Assembly (NCBI RefSeq): GCF_000524195.1 | Contig: NW_020170381.1 | Coordinates: 2,524,714-2,588,713 of the forward strand | DNA length: 64,000 nucleotides | DNA from: Echinococcus granulosus | Taxonomy: Eukaryota; Platyhelminthes; Cestoda; Cyclophyllidea; Taeniidae | Direction: 5' to 3' | Part shown: piece after piece, positions 38,056 to 51,800 of the stretch | Layout: the number at the start of each line of letters is the position of its first letter | Numbering within the stretch: the first letter of the stretch is position 1 | Program-made: the position numbers and the translations under genes | Notes under the pieces: generated by a model | Databases searched by the model: none | Told to the model about the DNA's origin: nothing | The model's input: only the letters and a program-made list of their open reading frames with translations

Positions 38056-38944
38056 GTATTACACATATATACATAGTGCACAGAACGGTCTGGAGCTACT
38101 GGCATTGAATGACCATGGCTAAAATGACTTTTTTTCCAAAATCGGAAGTTAAACAATCAAAGTATTTTGTGTAATATAGAGTTTCTTACATTTTTACTAA
38201 AATGATACAATTTTGCGCATTAATTTTAATGCAATACATAGTTTGCGTAAGGCTCGGCTTCAATAAAGGGCCTCTTTATTTCCACACCATTGTAACTGCG
38301 TGGTGGCTCGCCTCTGAGCTTGCCCGAGTACTATATCACCTTTCCTCCTTAAGGAAGTCTTGGCAGGGAAAACAGAAGGCAAATCCAGTTTTAAAGGACA
38401 TCTGTCCTGATTTCTACTGCTAAGTGATAAACCTTATCGAAGCTAAAGAAGCACATGTGCGACACATGGGGGAATTGGGGGCATCCCAAAGAGAAGGGCG
38501 GAAAATGACGTCTACCATCAGCAACTTCCTTACGTCTGTGTTTTGCATGAAAGCTATTAACAATGGAGGCAGCACTAGCAATGAAACGTCTAAAATCATT
38601 TGTTTATGAACACCCTGCCATTCCTACATGGGGATTTCAAATAAGTGAACACGCTAGTATTAAAACCTGCCCTCCGTTGCATTAACCCACCTTTATGTTA
38701 GCACAATTTTCTATCCTCGAATCTGATCTTCATACCATCCAGAAGTTCGGGTCCAGTGGGAATGTTAAAAGGGGTCAGAGACACCGTGGTCAGGTATCTC
38801 CTCATATGCATAGCAATTCGAAGACTGGCACGGTTGGTTAGTGGATGTTTCCCCTACAGCACTGATTATATTGTAATAGCTAACGTGGAAGGTTGACTAA
38901 GAGGAGCAACAGGTACGGCGCTCAAAAGAGGAGGGGGAAGGAAT

Positions 38945-39058
38945 GCGTTAATTGATTGTTTCTCCCGGTTTTGGTACAGAGAACACTGAGTTGCTCCACC
39001 ATTATGCCTTTGCCGGATGCGATGACCTTTGAGCCATGCTAGTAGCCTCAAGCTTTAC
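38945..39058 (-). repeat. Dispersed repeat, copy 2 (inverted)
   Basis: The reverse complement begins GAGGCTACTAGCATGGCTCA and ends AACCGGGAGAAACAATC, aligning along its length with the second half of copy 1. Confidence 0.55.
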
Positions 39059-39427
39059 TACATGTCCAAAAAACATATTTCTTTCAAAGATTATGTCTTC
39101 TTTCATCATTTGGGAAGTCTTGGTGGGCTACACAAGCAGAGACTTTAATGCAACCTGTCCCTTTTCCAAAGAGGGGTGTTCGTATAGCTAAAAACTGCCA
39201 TATAAAGGCAGATTTTTAGTTTCACTGCAGTTTTAGGACCATTATTTGCCTCGTTTTTCTGTCTTTGAATTAAATAAGCAAGTTAAACAATAATACCTGG
39301 CTAATGCTAAGCGTTATTGCAAGACTACAGTTTATAAAAGATTACTATGTCTTTTAATGCCTGGGATGTTTTGTGGCAAGATTTTTGTTTATAAAAAATA
39401 AGCTCATTTTACCTATAGGGACTTAAA

Positions 39428-39469
39428 ATGATGCAGGACAAGGCGCAGTCCTTGATTCGCCGCAATTGA
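39428..39469 (+). promoter_or_regulatory. Possible upstream ORF before NFX1
   Basis: A 13-codon frame (ATGATGCAGGAC ... CGCAATTGA) ends 16 bases before the NFX1 ATG. It lies after an AG at CTATAG, so whether it is in the mRNA depends on the transcription or splice start. Confidence 0.3.
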
Positions 39470-39485
39470 TTTTTGAGGTCTTGTA

Positions 39486-39861
39486 ATGGAGGCTGGAGCT
39501 AATGTCGGTGGCCAAGTCGGTCAGGCTAATCAGATTAACAGAAAGCAGGACTCCTTACGCAGTGGAGCCCACGTACGTAGTAAAAAAGCAGGTTTTGGTC
39601 AGCGTTGGGATAGGAATCGACTACGCGATGAAGTTGTCACCACGATCCCATCGGAAAGACAAGTGGACAGTTTCCATAGACCAGGTCAAAGTGGCACCTT
39701 TGAACGTTGCTCTCAAAATAGTGGGAGGCGCATAGAATCCCTTCGAAGTGGAGAAAACACCATCGAAGTCGTGCCTTTGGCATCTGCTACAACTCAATGC
39801 AACCCTCAAATAAACGAAATTAGGGCGCTGGAAAATTCAATGGGTGATCTGAATCTAAGAG
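39486..39861 (+). CDS. NFX1: NFX1 exon 1 (N-terminus)
   Basis: 125 codons of Gly/Gln/Arg-rich, low-conservation sequence starting MEAGANVGGQVGQ and ending before a GTTTGT donor. I see no clear PAM2 motif, which human NFX1 carries near its N-terminus. Confidence 0.82.
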
Positions 39862-42800
39862 GTTTGTTTTTGAGGATGGTAGACTTAAATTTACACCTAT
39901 TTTTGCTAACCTACTATTAATGTGCTCTTATAGAAAGTCTGATTGAACAGCTTCGATCCGGTTCGTATACTTGCCTGATTTGTTTATCCAATGTTGAGCC
40001 AAGGGATCAAATTTGGTCGTGCAGTGGGTGTTACCATGTTTACCACCTCAGCTGCATTTCCAATTGGGCCCTTTCGAATACGCAGAAGTCTGGAACTGGA
40101 CCTCAGGCCACTCAGAAGGTGCAGTCGTCGTGGCGTTGCCCGGCTTGCCAAAAGTCCTATACATCCGGAACAACTTCCCTTATTTGTCGGTGTTTTTGTG
40201 GTAAAATTATCCGTCCCGAATATCGCCCCGGATTCTCAACCATCCCTCATGGCTGTGATGAGGTCTGTGGTAGGTCAAAGGCAAATACTAGCAGAAAAGC
40301 CGATCAGCCGAACAAAAGAGTTTCGCCATGTCCGCATACCTGTACTGAGTGAGTTAAACCTGATGGATCTACTGGTTCTACCTACAAAATCTTGTTCCTT
40401 TTTCCGTTTATTTCGAAAAAGATATTCACTTTCTTTTGAATAGGGCTTTACGGACTTTTATCATCCCTGTACGCCATCTCCGTGCTTCTACCTTATGTAT
40501 CTGAACCAATTACTTGGTTACTATAAGTTATTTGTGTACAATTATGTGCTGCACCGCCCTTCTTAATTGGACTAGTGAGACACATTTTCTTGTCTAAACT
40601 CTTATCGTGTTTTTTATGTAAAATGTGTGCACGTGAGATCCCTACTGCTTCTACGCCATTTGTTGCGTTATATACAAACTAGTCATACGCATTGCCTACT
40701 TATCATAATTTAAGTAACATTTAAAACTCGTGGACTCCACTAGACTCTGCCACCCCGGTCCCTGCCCACCCTGCACCGCTCTAGTGCAGCTTCACTGCCC
40801 CTGCGGGCGCGTGGTGCAAACCTTGCGATGCGGTGAAGAGCCCCCGGAGCCCTGCGGAGCCCCTTGCGACCGACTCCTACCCGCCGGGCGCTGCGCCTAC
40901 GGTACTCACCACTGCCCCCTGCCCTGCCACGATGGCGACTGTCCTCCCTGCACGAAACTCATCAAATCGGGTGAGATGCGGTTTCCCTCTCTCGTTTTTC
41001 CTCTTAGCTGGTTTTGGATTTTGAAATTTTTATCGTTTCCTGGCGGAGGAAAGAGGTTTTTTTGTGTGGTGATTTGTAAAAGACACCAATTCAATGTTTT
41101 TTTTTCATCTGCTTCGTTTTGGTGGGAGGGATGTGTGTAGAACAAGTGACAGGATGATTGGTTTTCGATGGTCGCGACGAATGGTTTGTTTCTTTCAGCT
41201 GCCTTGCGACAGGCCGTATTAATGTACACGAAATGCTACCTTTTTCAATCCATCCCAAGCAGCTAAAGTTTGTTTCCTTTCCCTCAGTGTCATATTTTGC
41301 CTTTATTTATGTGTGCGTGTGCATGTGCACAAGTCAAAAGTAATTTAGATAAAATGATTGGAGTTTACACGTTATTACTAACTCCGAGGAAGAGGTGAAA
41401 AGTAAATAGGCCACGCCCGTGTTCTTGTTGTCTTCGTAAATAGCTTAAACTCCTACTATTGTACATTGTACTTCTTTTTTAATTTCTCTTTTCCTTTTGC
41501 TCCATCGAATAGTAACATTGGGTCATATTGAAATGATACGATGTACTTTTTGCCATCATGAGATATAAAATATTTGTTGCCTCTTGTAATGTTTTTTTCA
41601 AATCAGTGTATAATTTAGGAAATCTGTAAAGTTACGTTGATTTGGATTGTTTTCCGATTGCTGTAGTCCTGGCTTGATGCCTACGAAATGAGCTAACATT
41701 GTGTAAGTCACAACTTTTGTTTTCAACATCGTTCACCACGACATATCTGTAAATAGTAACAATATCTGGAGGAAGGCTTTTAATTGAGTGCCTAAACTGA
41801 CAAACGATTGAGTGTTGCAATTATTAATCTATCCTTTACGTGAAGTTAGTTTGCATATATGGGGAAAAATACCTCAAGATTGTGCTTTTGTATACTGATG
41901 CGTGTCATTTAGAGCGCTATTCTATGACTTTAACGGTCCCTTTGCTGTTTTTTGTTGCGTGAAATGAGCTGACTTGCCCATTCATTGTTTGTCAAGTAAG
42001 TGTGTTTTCCAAATACGAATGACCCCCTTCTACATATGGCGCCATGACCCAACTTTTCATTTTACAATATGCTAAAGATGAACGTCACAATTGTATGAAT
42101 TTGTTTATGTGGTTACAGCAGTGTAATAAATTGAACTGCGGCATTGCTCTGAGTTTGATATAGACAGTTTTTGTAAGAAATGAGCTTAGATTCGGAAGAG
42201 TTATATAATTCTACGATGCTCTGTGGCATAATTTGTTACTTCACCTAGGCCTGCTCTGTACAATTTTTAATTTACAACTTAGTCATTATCCTTAACGGTT
42301 TGTACTTGCTCCAATACTAAAATGGAAACATTTTGCTAGCGTTAAAAATTCGTGCCTTGCTTTATTTATGGCACTTGTGTACGCTAATGAAAGGAAGTGA
42401 AATGACGTGATACATTTACCCTTGGCGCTGACAGAAAATCCGTCAAATATTGTTAATTATTTTAAAAATGACATGTTTAAAAACATTGCATCGTTTCCCC
42501 AATCTTGCACCCCTTGATGCGTCACCTTTATCGATCTCAGTAGACGCGCTGGGTTGAAATAAATCGCCGTTCGCGCACTACCCGATGGTGTCCTGAATTT
42601 CACATCAAATTGTCACTGGCCACAGAGTGAGTAGTACTGGTCAGGTATCATTGCCACGAATATCCTTCTCGAATTCGATATTTTAGGTAACACCAACAAA
42701 GCTATTGTCCAAGTCTTTATTCACTGATAGCTTACAACTGTTTTATGAAGGAGTTGCTATGCAACTGCTTTCCGCTTATCTGCTAAGGTGAACAATCTCG

Positions 42801-45800
42801 AGAACTTGAGCTGATGGTGGCGCAATCTAGACAGCTGGTTATTTTTGCATTTGACTTCGTTCAATAACACCAACATAATATGCGCATAGTCTTTGTAAAT
42901 GTGCTGTATGTGTGCATAAAATACACAAATCGTCGACACGAATGATATGAAAATGTCCCTCTAAGTTTTCATGCCCAATCAAATAGTCTTGAGTACTTTG
43001 GTGTTCTATTTCTCCCAATGCAAATGACAGTCACCTAAGTTCCTGATGTAAAGTAATAATTAATTTGTCTTCATTTTAAGTATGTTGCGTGTTTCATATT
43101 ATTGCCTCCATTTTCATCTATCACTTCCGTTTTGAACCCGTGTTCATCTCTTCGCTTGAGTACTTTTGTAATTTTTTTAGATCCAATCACATCTTTCTCT
43201 TGCGGTTTTGCTCTCACTTCACTACATACAAAACAATTCAAATTGAATTGGGATTGCTCACCTTTCACGCCCAATTTTTATTAACACTTCTTGGGTTGGT
43301 TATGAACTTGAGCCCTGCAACGTTAATCTGATTTGAAATTGGTATAAATGAATTTAAGGCAAAACTAGACTAGGCTTGAGTTTGAATACCTTAAAGACGC
43401 CCTTTTCCAATGAAAAGATTTTATGAGCATTTTTCACCATCATCGTCGTAGGAATTGATGTAAACTTCTTTTCTCTTGAATTTCATAATTATTATTCAAA
43501 AGCAACGTCTTTGCCATGATCTTGTGTTCTCAAATTTACAGACTGGGGTTGTTAAAATCCATATGTGTATATTCAAACAAATTGATGATGCAGGATAAGT
43601 TGGGTTTTGTTTTAAGAGAATTTCTTCGACATTTTCGAGACCATGTGTATAGATAAGCTCTTTCAGCTGTGCATTCCCTCTGCACACGAGCTGGATGGAT
43701 GCGTCTCTTCTGCACTCATCCTCACGAAACTCACTGTCTTTACTTCAGTTTATGTTTGCGCTACACACTAAGCCTTACTATTTCCCATGTATGTTGCATC
43801 CTCTCTAAGCAACGTCAAACTTGTCTTATTTTTTCCGCTCTCTGCTCGTTGTGTCTTCCTCTTGAACGCCAGGATTATTGCTCATCCTGCTAAACTATTA
43901 GTAATAATGTGTACATTTAGAGAGGAATCACGTTCTTTACAAGAATTACGTTGGAATCTTTTGTAAGTGATTTATGACGTCAGAAGCCTTACTTTACTTG
44001 AAAGTGAAAGCTTGTCAACAAATCATTGCAGCCTTAAGATGGGAATCTGGAGGAATAATTTAATTGGCAATAATTGCCCATTTGTTTTCCACGAATGGTT
44101 TCCTTCTTCAAATTGAGGATGATGCATACTTGTACCAAGAAGGTGCTTTAACGGTAACTTGAAGCGTCAAAGTTACCTTCGGCTATTTAATTAATAATTT
44201 TAAAGGAAAGTAGCATATGATTCTGTTTCTACCCTCAGTGTGCAAACCAAAGAGGTAATGCTTTAAAGTAGACTATTTTACTGAATATTTGGATTTTTCA
44301 GTATCATTGCTTTCTGATTTGTGCTCAAATTTGTTCAACTCATCGCATACTTGTGATTTTTTCCCGCCTTTAACTCCCTTGTGAATGAATAAGCATTTAA
44401 TAGCGCTCCTGTATTTAGTGAGGATTACAGTATCCATCCTAGATTTTTGTCTTTTACTTTACCAGACCTGCTAGTCTCACTCGTCCGCAGGTTGGCAGAT
44501 AGGATCTGTAAAGAGCAAAATGGTAGGAAAAGGAGTGCATAGATATGGTGGCTATTTCCACTGTCAAGATTTTTTTAATGAAACCATGTCTTGCAGAAGC
44601 TTACAGGTGTGGCAGCTTCTTATTTTCTGCAGGAGCCTCACTTCAAAATCGTCATCTTATTCTTTGTGGCCTTAAGACGGTTCTTATGTCACTGAACCAT
44701 GGTTAGGTAAATGCTTTCGTGGATCATTGTCGCGATTCCTAGTCAAGTTCATGCTTGTCAACAAAGGGCAACAGAGCCTCGCCTCGCCTTGCCCTAAAAG
44801 ACTGTTTAGGCTCAGCAATATTTATGTTTTTCTCATTCTTGGCTTAGACATTGTGTTTGCTCCCCATTCGGTGCGGTCGTAATGTGCCCGAATTTTATTG
44901 CTGTGCTGGTCGGCTTTGTCAGTATTCTTTGATCACTCCATTAAAATGCCTTACGAATTTCGTGACAGCCAAACCCTTGAAGTCGAACTTTCTTGTCGTT
45001 ACGATATAGCCTGCTAAGGTCTTGTTATCTCCTCCTGGCATACTTATATCTTTGAGCCCATCGCCTTCAGATTTTTGAAAGAAATACATGAGGCATTGCT
45101 TATTGTCTCCTTAATTGCTGAATACTGAGAGCTAATAGGCAATTTTTTCATGTCACCTTTACTGTTAGATGCATATTTATTCCTAAACTAGTGAATAAAA
45201 TGCAAGAAACTTAGCTAATTTTTTAGACAATTTAATAACTTTATTGGATTATTTGTTCATTGAAGCGCAGATGAGAATGAATTTTTTGAATCTAAAACAT
45301 CTCTATTATTCATAATGAACAGTAAGTTTAAATCAGAGAATGAGGGAACAAAATGAGCTACAAGCAGTTAACGCAAATGGATTTAAAAATGTAGTGTTTG
45401 TATCGGTATGAAGACCTTTAAGATTACGTCTGAAGGATTCTGTTAAAAGAACCGAACCAAACTTTGCTGGCTTGCAGGCTTTTATCTATTTTTTCGTTTG
45501 GCACGCAAATGTATTAAAACTTTTTTATCATGTTCAGTTATTAATAATTAAAATAAGGAACTTATAGAGATTAACTCCTCTGTAATACCTCATTCTTTGC
45601 TTTGGCCTAATGTCTTTGTAGTCAGTGCTGAGGATATTTAGGTGTTTGTCTCATTAAGTGCCGAAAAAACTTTCTTTAGGAAGGTTATGCATCTTGGAAA
45701 ATCTTATTGCCTCACTAAAGACCTAGTTGTGGTGAGTAAATTCAACGGATTCATGCAACCAAATTTTTTTCGGTGCCGATGTGTCTAACCCCTTGACAGA

Positions 45801-48800
45801 TTGTTTTGTGTGTTTATTCTGCAGCGTTATTGATATGAAGTGTTGCCTTTGTATCTCTCCAGTTTGCTACTGTGGTCGAGTAGATGAGGTCACGCTTTGT
45901 GGCAGTGAAAAGGCCAAGCGCTACGATCTGTGTGAGGCTAGATCAGGAGCAGTGGTGGGCGATTTAGAGCTCTACGAGGTTGAAATGTTTTTTGACGGTG
46001 CTGAGGCGGAAAAAGCGGCGATACTGGCCACCGAGGGGGCAGTGGAGGCGCTCTTTGTGGGTACGGTGTTCTCGTGCGAACAGACCTGTGACCGGCCACT
46101 GGCTTGCGGCCACCACAACTGCACCGCTTTATGCCACCCTGGCGACTGCCGACCTTGCCCGCTTCTGCCCTCCCAGTGCCTCACCTGCCCCTGTGGTCGT
46201 GTACGTATCGCCCAACTGGTAAGGTATTGGGCTTCTAATACGCGATTAAATGGTGCACTCTCTGCTCTTACAATCGTCCCACAAATCGGATTGTAGGTGG
46301 GGACGTATATGACAGAGTTCAAACAACTCGTATGTTACATTATGCGTGTGATTGCAACAAATAATGGCAGACTGCTGGTCATTGTATTCATGACACCTGG
46401 AGCACTGTGTTATCTTTACCTCAAGTGTTTTGATTCTTTCTACCTAGACAAAATGGTGTTAGACTATTTTTTTGATTAATGGCTTTGTGAATCCACATAT
46501 TATTAGCCTTGTTCAAACTCACTAAATTTGGTTCACTACTGACGCTTGTGAACCACCATTGCTGCTTGGGAAATCGTTGTAAGCTGTTTATACTTTGATA
46601 ATGCAATTTAAATACCTGTAGCGCTCCGAGTCTTCCCTGAATCCGGAAGGCGTCACAGTAGTACGGCAGAATATAGGCCACTAACATACAGAGGGGCTGA
46701 AAGGCTACTGACATGGCTGGACGGTCATGCTGCCGAGCGGAAGTGCGATCAGCGAGTGCTTAAGTGCTTGCGTAATCGTACGGCGGAGTAAACAAACTAT
46801 CGAAGCATTACATGCCTACTGCACTTATTTAATTTGAATTCAAACTAAGAAATCCCCAAAGTTGACATTAAAGAGTGTAAAGAATATGGCCTGACTTTGG
46901 GGCAAATGCCTACTCTCTTTTTAAAAATTCCGCTGAGCTTAAGCTGTCAGAAATGGGGCTTGAAAGGATTAAAATTGAAGCCGTAACCCTGCCCTATAAA
47001 AATACCAGTAACGACAAAGTGGATTCGCTTTGGATGTGTTGCGTTTGTCCTCCCTGCAAAGTAGTCATTACAGTTAACCAATGAGATCGTGATATCGAAT
47101 GTCCCTTAATGGCCCCTCTTAATTGATGCAGTCGCCGCCACTTTAGTCAATTTCCTCTCTACTTTTTCGAGCTTCATTATCCGCTTAAAACCAGGTTTTT
47201 CGTGGCTCATCTCATGTTCAAACAAAAGAATTTGAACATCTCGTTTACATAAAACATGGGCGTGATGTCCTGGCGTTTTGAATTTTTCTGTCATTACCGT
47301 CGAAAATCTTTGGTGAGTATTTTGGTGTGTCAAGTGGGGTCTGTTTGGCCGTTTCTTTTGGATGTTGGAATGGGGGTGATGTCCATCCATTCGAGGGAGG
47401 GGAGTGCTCTGTGAATTGGGAACTTTAAGTTACGTAAACAAGTATACATTCGTTCGGAGAAAAGTTTTGCTCCATGCCCCATTACGCTTTACATTTAAAG
47501 GTCGTTTACTCTCAAGTAGTTGTAACAGTACCTATGCTAATAAAAATGCGACTTCTAAACTCAAGTCCCACTTTACAATTTCTACTTAAAAAACTGTGAA
47601 GGCCATAGTGTAAGTTATTTGATTCATGGTTGTATTTTCAGATAGCATGGAGATACCTGCAGAATTTTTAGTCACAGTATTGCCGACTAGTTTAAAAGGA
47701 CAGGCTTTTTTCAATCAAAAATTTCCGTACCAACATATAGGATTTAATGCTTTCAGTTTAGGCATTACCCTGTAAAATCGCCAAAAAGGTATAAGAAATC
47801 CTCCATCTCCTGGTATTCCGCAGGTAATGAACGGAGATGAACATGGAAATCGAAAGAAGTGCACTGATCCCATCCCTGTCTGCCCTAATGTCTGCGGTCG
47901 TCCGAACCCAATATGCGGACACCCTTGTCCAGAGAAATGTCACCCTGGCCCTAGCTGCCCTCCGTGCAAGCTCACCACTAAGATAACTTGTCGTTGCGGA
48001 AAGACTTCCAAGGAGATTTCCTGTCTCGAATATGCCCTGGCTGTGAAAAAGGATCCGGGTAAGTTGATTTTCACCCTTTCTCGCAATCATGTTACTCCCT
48101 CTTGTTGACATCTGTGCATGTTAATTTTGACCTTTTGTAGACCCGTCACGGATGCCTGTGGGTGTTAGTTTGGGTCATGTATTCCTCTAATTAAATAATG
48201 TTGCGTTTCCCTCTTGGTTTCGCTACCCTATATTTGCGTGAAACATGTGGCAAGCTAGTATACTACATCTTGAACCAGCGATGCCCTTTCGAAGCATTAT
48301 TCTTTTCCTTATGCTCCATGGCGCAACTTTTTTGTGCTTCAGATTCCTTCAAATTTTTATGTGGAAGAATATGTCGGAAAAAGAAATCCTGCGGGCGACA
48401 CAAGTGCAATCGGAAATGCTGTGATGTAAGATGTATTTCTTCTACTGTATATATGCGTCCATGGTTCCTCGTGCCCTTCATAATACGCAAAATGCACACA
48501 AAGATTTCGCATCACCAATCAATCTTCTATTCCATTTGTGTGGTTTGATGAATTTCGTACCTTGCCCTGTTGTTACAACGGTAATCCCTGTTCACTGGAA
48601 AGCCCCTCGGGGTTTTTAGACTCCTTTTAAACTTTTGTAAAAGTGCGTCCGCCTCACCCATACATTGATGATTAAACCTTTTTGACAGTAACTTGAATCA
48701 AATGTCTTCATTTCGACAGTTTCTGCTCCAACTGCAGATGCGCTTCTGCTTGTGGGCTTATCTAACAGTTGACTTTTATGAACAAAACTTCACTAAAGAC

Positions 48801-51800
48801 CAGAATGGCTTTATTGCTCTGGAAAACCACGCACTGCTACTTTCGCACTTCCTTTATGAGTGAGCTTATTCTGTGTCGCCCGTGTTTCGTCTCCAATGAT
48901 AAACCTGCAATGCGTATGCCTAAGTCTATAATTAGAAATAAATCCTTTTTCTCTTATGGCTCACAGTTTTGCTATCTCTGCCTCTAAGGCGTCGCGTCGG
49001 AAGCGTGCAACGCATCTAGGCTGAAGAATTTGCGACGAAACACTTTTAAAGGGTAATCCCTGTCAGCATAGCCGGAATCGGTTGGCGATTTTACTTTATA
49101 ACCCCCGGTGAAGTTCCTGCGTCTTGTTTATGTGCGTGATCCTAGATGTGAACATCTGCGATTATTCATATGCTTGCTGCAGGGGACTTTTGAAGGCAGA
49201 GTTTTGTTGCGTCAACTCAAGTCATCTAAATCATTAATTGTCTAGTTGGCGTATTTTTGCTAGACTCATTTGACATGATGACTGATAGTATTGTTCCAAA
49301 TCATTGCCAAAAAGGTTGCTGGTTAGCCTAAATCTTTGGAGAATCTTTTTAAATGCTGTACAGAAAGTTTGTGGAAACTTGTTCTTTATTTTCACTCCAT
49401 GTCCGCTTGGTAAAGTTATCTGAAAAGAAATGCCCTTTAAACTAGTTTTACTGCTGCGTACCTTTCGTTATTTGCTACATATTCATATGATTACGTTCAA
49501 GAGCATTAAAAAGGCTTGCTATATAAAGTACTTTCTTAGTGGCTTTTGAAATTACTGTCATTTGAGGTGGACTTTTATTACTGCGACCGTATTAATATAC
49601 GCTCACCATAGGAGGAAGTCAGCTTATACGGAGGGGCTATTGCTTGTCGGAGGTTGTTTGCGTTTCCCTGTTTCATTTTGTCCGACCGCGCGATGGTTAA
49701 GCTTGTAGCCCCCGGTGTGTAAACATTGCTTTATCTCGAGCTCCTGCTCATTGTTCTCTACAGTGGGGCAACGGTTCATTCACTATGACAGAAACTCGGG
49801 ACGAAATAAATCTAACCAGAATGGAAGGGTAATAGAGATAAAACGTGAAACACTTACACAATCCAACGAGTAAATCTTTGTATCGAATGAAGTTGTTGGT
49901 TTGGGTTATTTCGTTATTTCGAATGAGGATAGAAATCCACCAGCCACCAAGCCGCATTCATCCCTTTCGGTGTTGATGCATAGTCAAGCAATCATCAAAA
50001 TGATTGTTGGACGAAAGTGCAGGCTTCTCTTTCAGTAAAAGATAGAACGGCCCAATCCAACATCAAAGGTAGCATAGATTTCTCTTCATAACCCACTGTA
50101 TGCTGATAAAAAATCAAATCAGTGATTGCATCCTTTGTGCAATGGAGTTTTTCCACCGACAGTCCTTTCATGCTTACCCTCAATTACTGGAGCTTACCCT
50201 ATCGTGCTTTTGTTCTAATGCTGCACCATTTCTGGTAGATTGAAATCTCATTTTCCAAGGGCGTGAATAATTGCAGATGCGCCCGATTTCCTTTTTCTTT
50301 AGTGCTGTTAGATATTGCATTTTAATGCCTTTTAGCGCTCTAGATAGGCAAAATCTGTGTTGTCTTTATGGAAAATCAGTTCGTTGTGGTGGGTTGTCAT
50401 TTGATCTAAACCTCCGCTATCTTTGACGATGAGAAGGTTGATCCCATTTCATGCTAACCCAGCTTTTATTTGTATAGTATTTCGAAATACATTTTGGTTC
50501 ATCGGAAAGGAGACAGACTAGGCATTGCACTATTTCTTCTTTGATCAAAATTTTGCTTTTTGTATCATGTTCATGGAAGGCGGGATTTATGGCTGTCGGG
50601 TCAAATTCGTGAATAACGCAACCCTGCCTTCTAGTTAAAATAAATGAAAGTCAATAATCAACTTGGATACAACGCTTTTTAATCTTGACTATTTGTCCAA
50701 TTGTCATGGTAACGTCTTTGTTGCTGAAATGAAACTGTAATTAATTATGCACCTGCCTGGTTGCTTGTGCTTGCCCGAGAAAATACTTGGGGGTCATTGA
50801 TGCCTTGGGTGGCATTAGCTTTTGCAAGAATATGCATGCATGTAATAATGACTTGCCCGGAGAGTAGAGTCAAACAAATGTAAGCTACCTAGCTTGGTTA
50901 CGGTGAAAAACGAATCAATCCTAAGAGAACTTCGGTTGGATCGTATAGGTTTTTATGATTGGGGCTGTTTGCCTCTTTGGGTGTAGCTTGTTTAACTAGT
51001 TATATGCGATGCCGGTATGTTGTGAACGTATCATTCTTCCACTATGCATATCAGACCAAACTCGGAAATCAAAGTTTTGCAGCACTTTTTTTACAGTAAC
51101 TTCAATCAACTGCTGCACTAAGCCCTTTGGACCGTCACAAGCGCCTAATTCTGCACTGTGGCTAAGATGAATAGAATATTAAGTAGTCTTTTACGGTAAA
51201 ACAGGCTCACGTAATCTACCTCTGATGTTTGGCTCTCCAGTAGTGAATGCCTAAGATGATACTTGAAATAATCGCTCATAACGTCCTTTTTTATTGTCAC
51301 CAATACTGCATTGCACTATTTTCCCGGCACCTACGATTGTTTAATTGCTGATTGAAGAGCCCACTTTTCATTTTTAAACCGCCTTGCTGATGAGTAAATC
51401 CAAGGAAGGGGGTGAGGAGGGGCCGCAACGATATTGTAATGTCTCTTGTTCCATTGTTCAGATGGTGATCCATGCGTGCCAGGAGATATGTGGTCGCACG
51501 CTGGCGTGCGGAAAGCACACCTGCGAGGACCTATGTCACTGCGGTCCCTGCGGTCCGTGTTGGCGAGGTGTGATCAACGAGGAGGTGTACTGTCACTGTG
51601 GTGCCACCGTTCTACCACCACCGCAGCCTTGCGGCACTGCGCCGCCTGAGTGCAATCAGCCCTGCTCGCGGCCGCACCCCTGCGATCACCCTGTGCAGCA
51701 CACCTGTCACTCCGAGCCCGAGTGTCCCAAGTGCACTGTTCTTATGACCAAACGCTGTCCCGGCGGTGAGTGGCAGTTTTGTCTCAGATATTGAGCAGTT

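Larger units (their letters stand above)
36018..39485. promoter_or_regulatory. Divergent intergenic region between the kinase and NFX1 genes
   Basis: The kinase (-) and NFX1 (+) coding starts face away from each other across about 3.5 kb, so both promoters should lie here. A GC-rich segment at about 36060-36230, with GTGTGCGCACATGCAT, sits just upstream of the kinase ATG and may be its promoter or 5' UTR. The 37.8-39.1 kb part holds dispersed-repeat copies. Confidence 0.5.
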
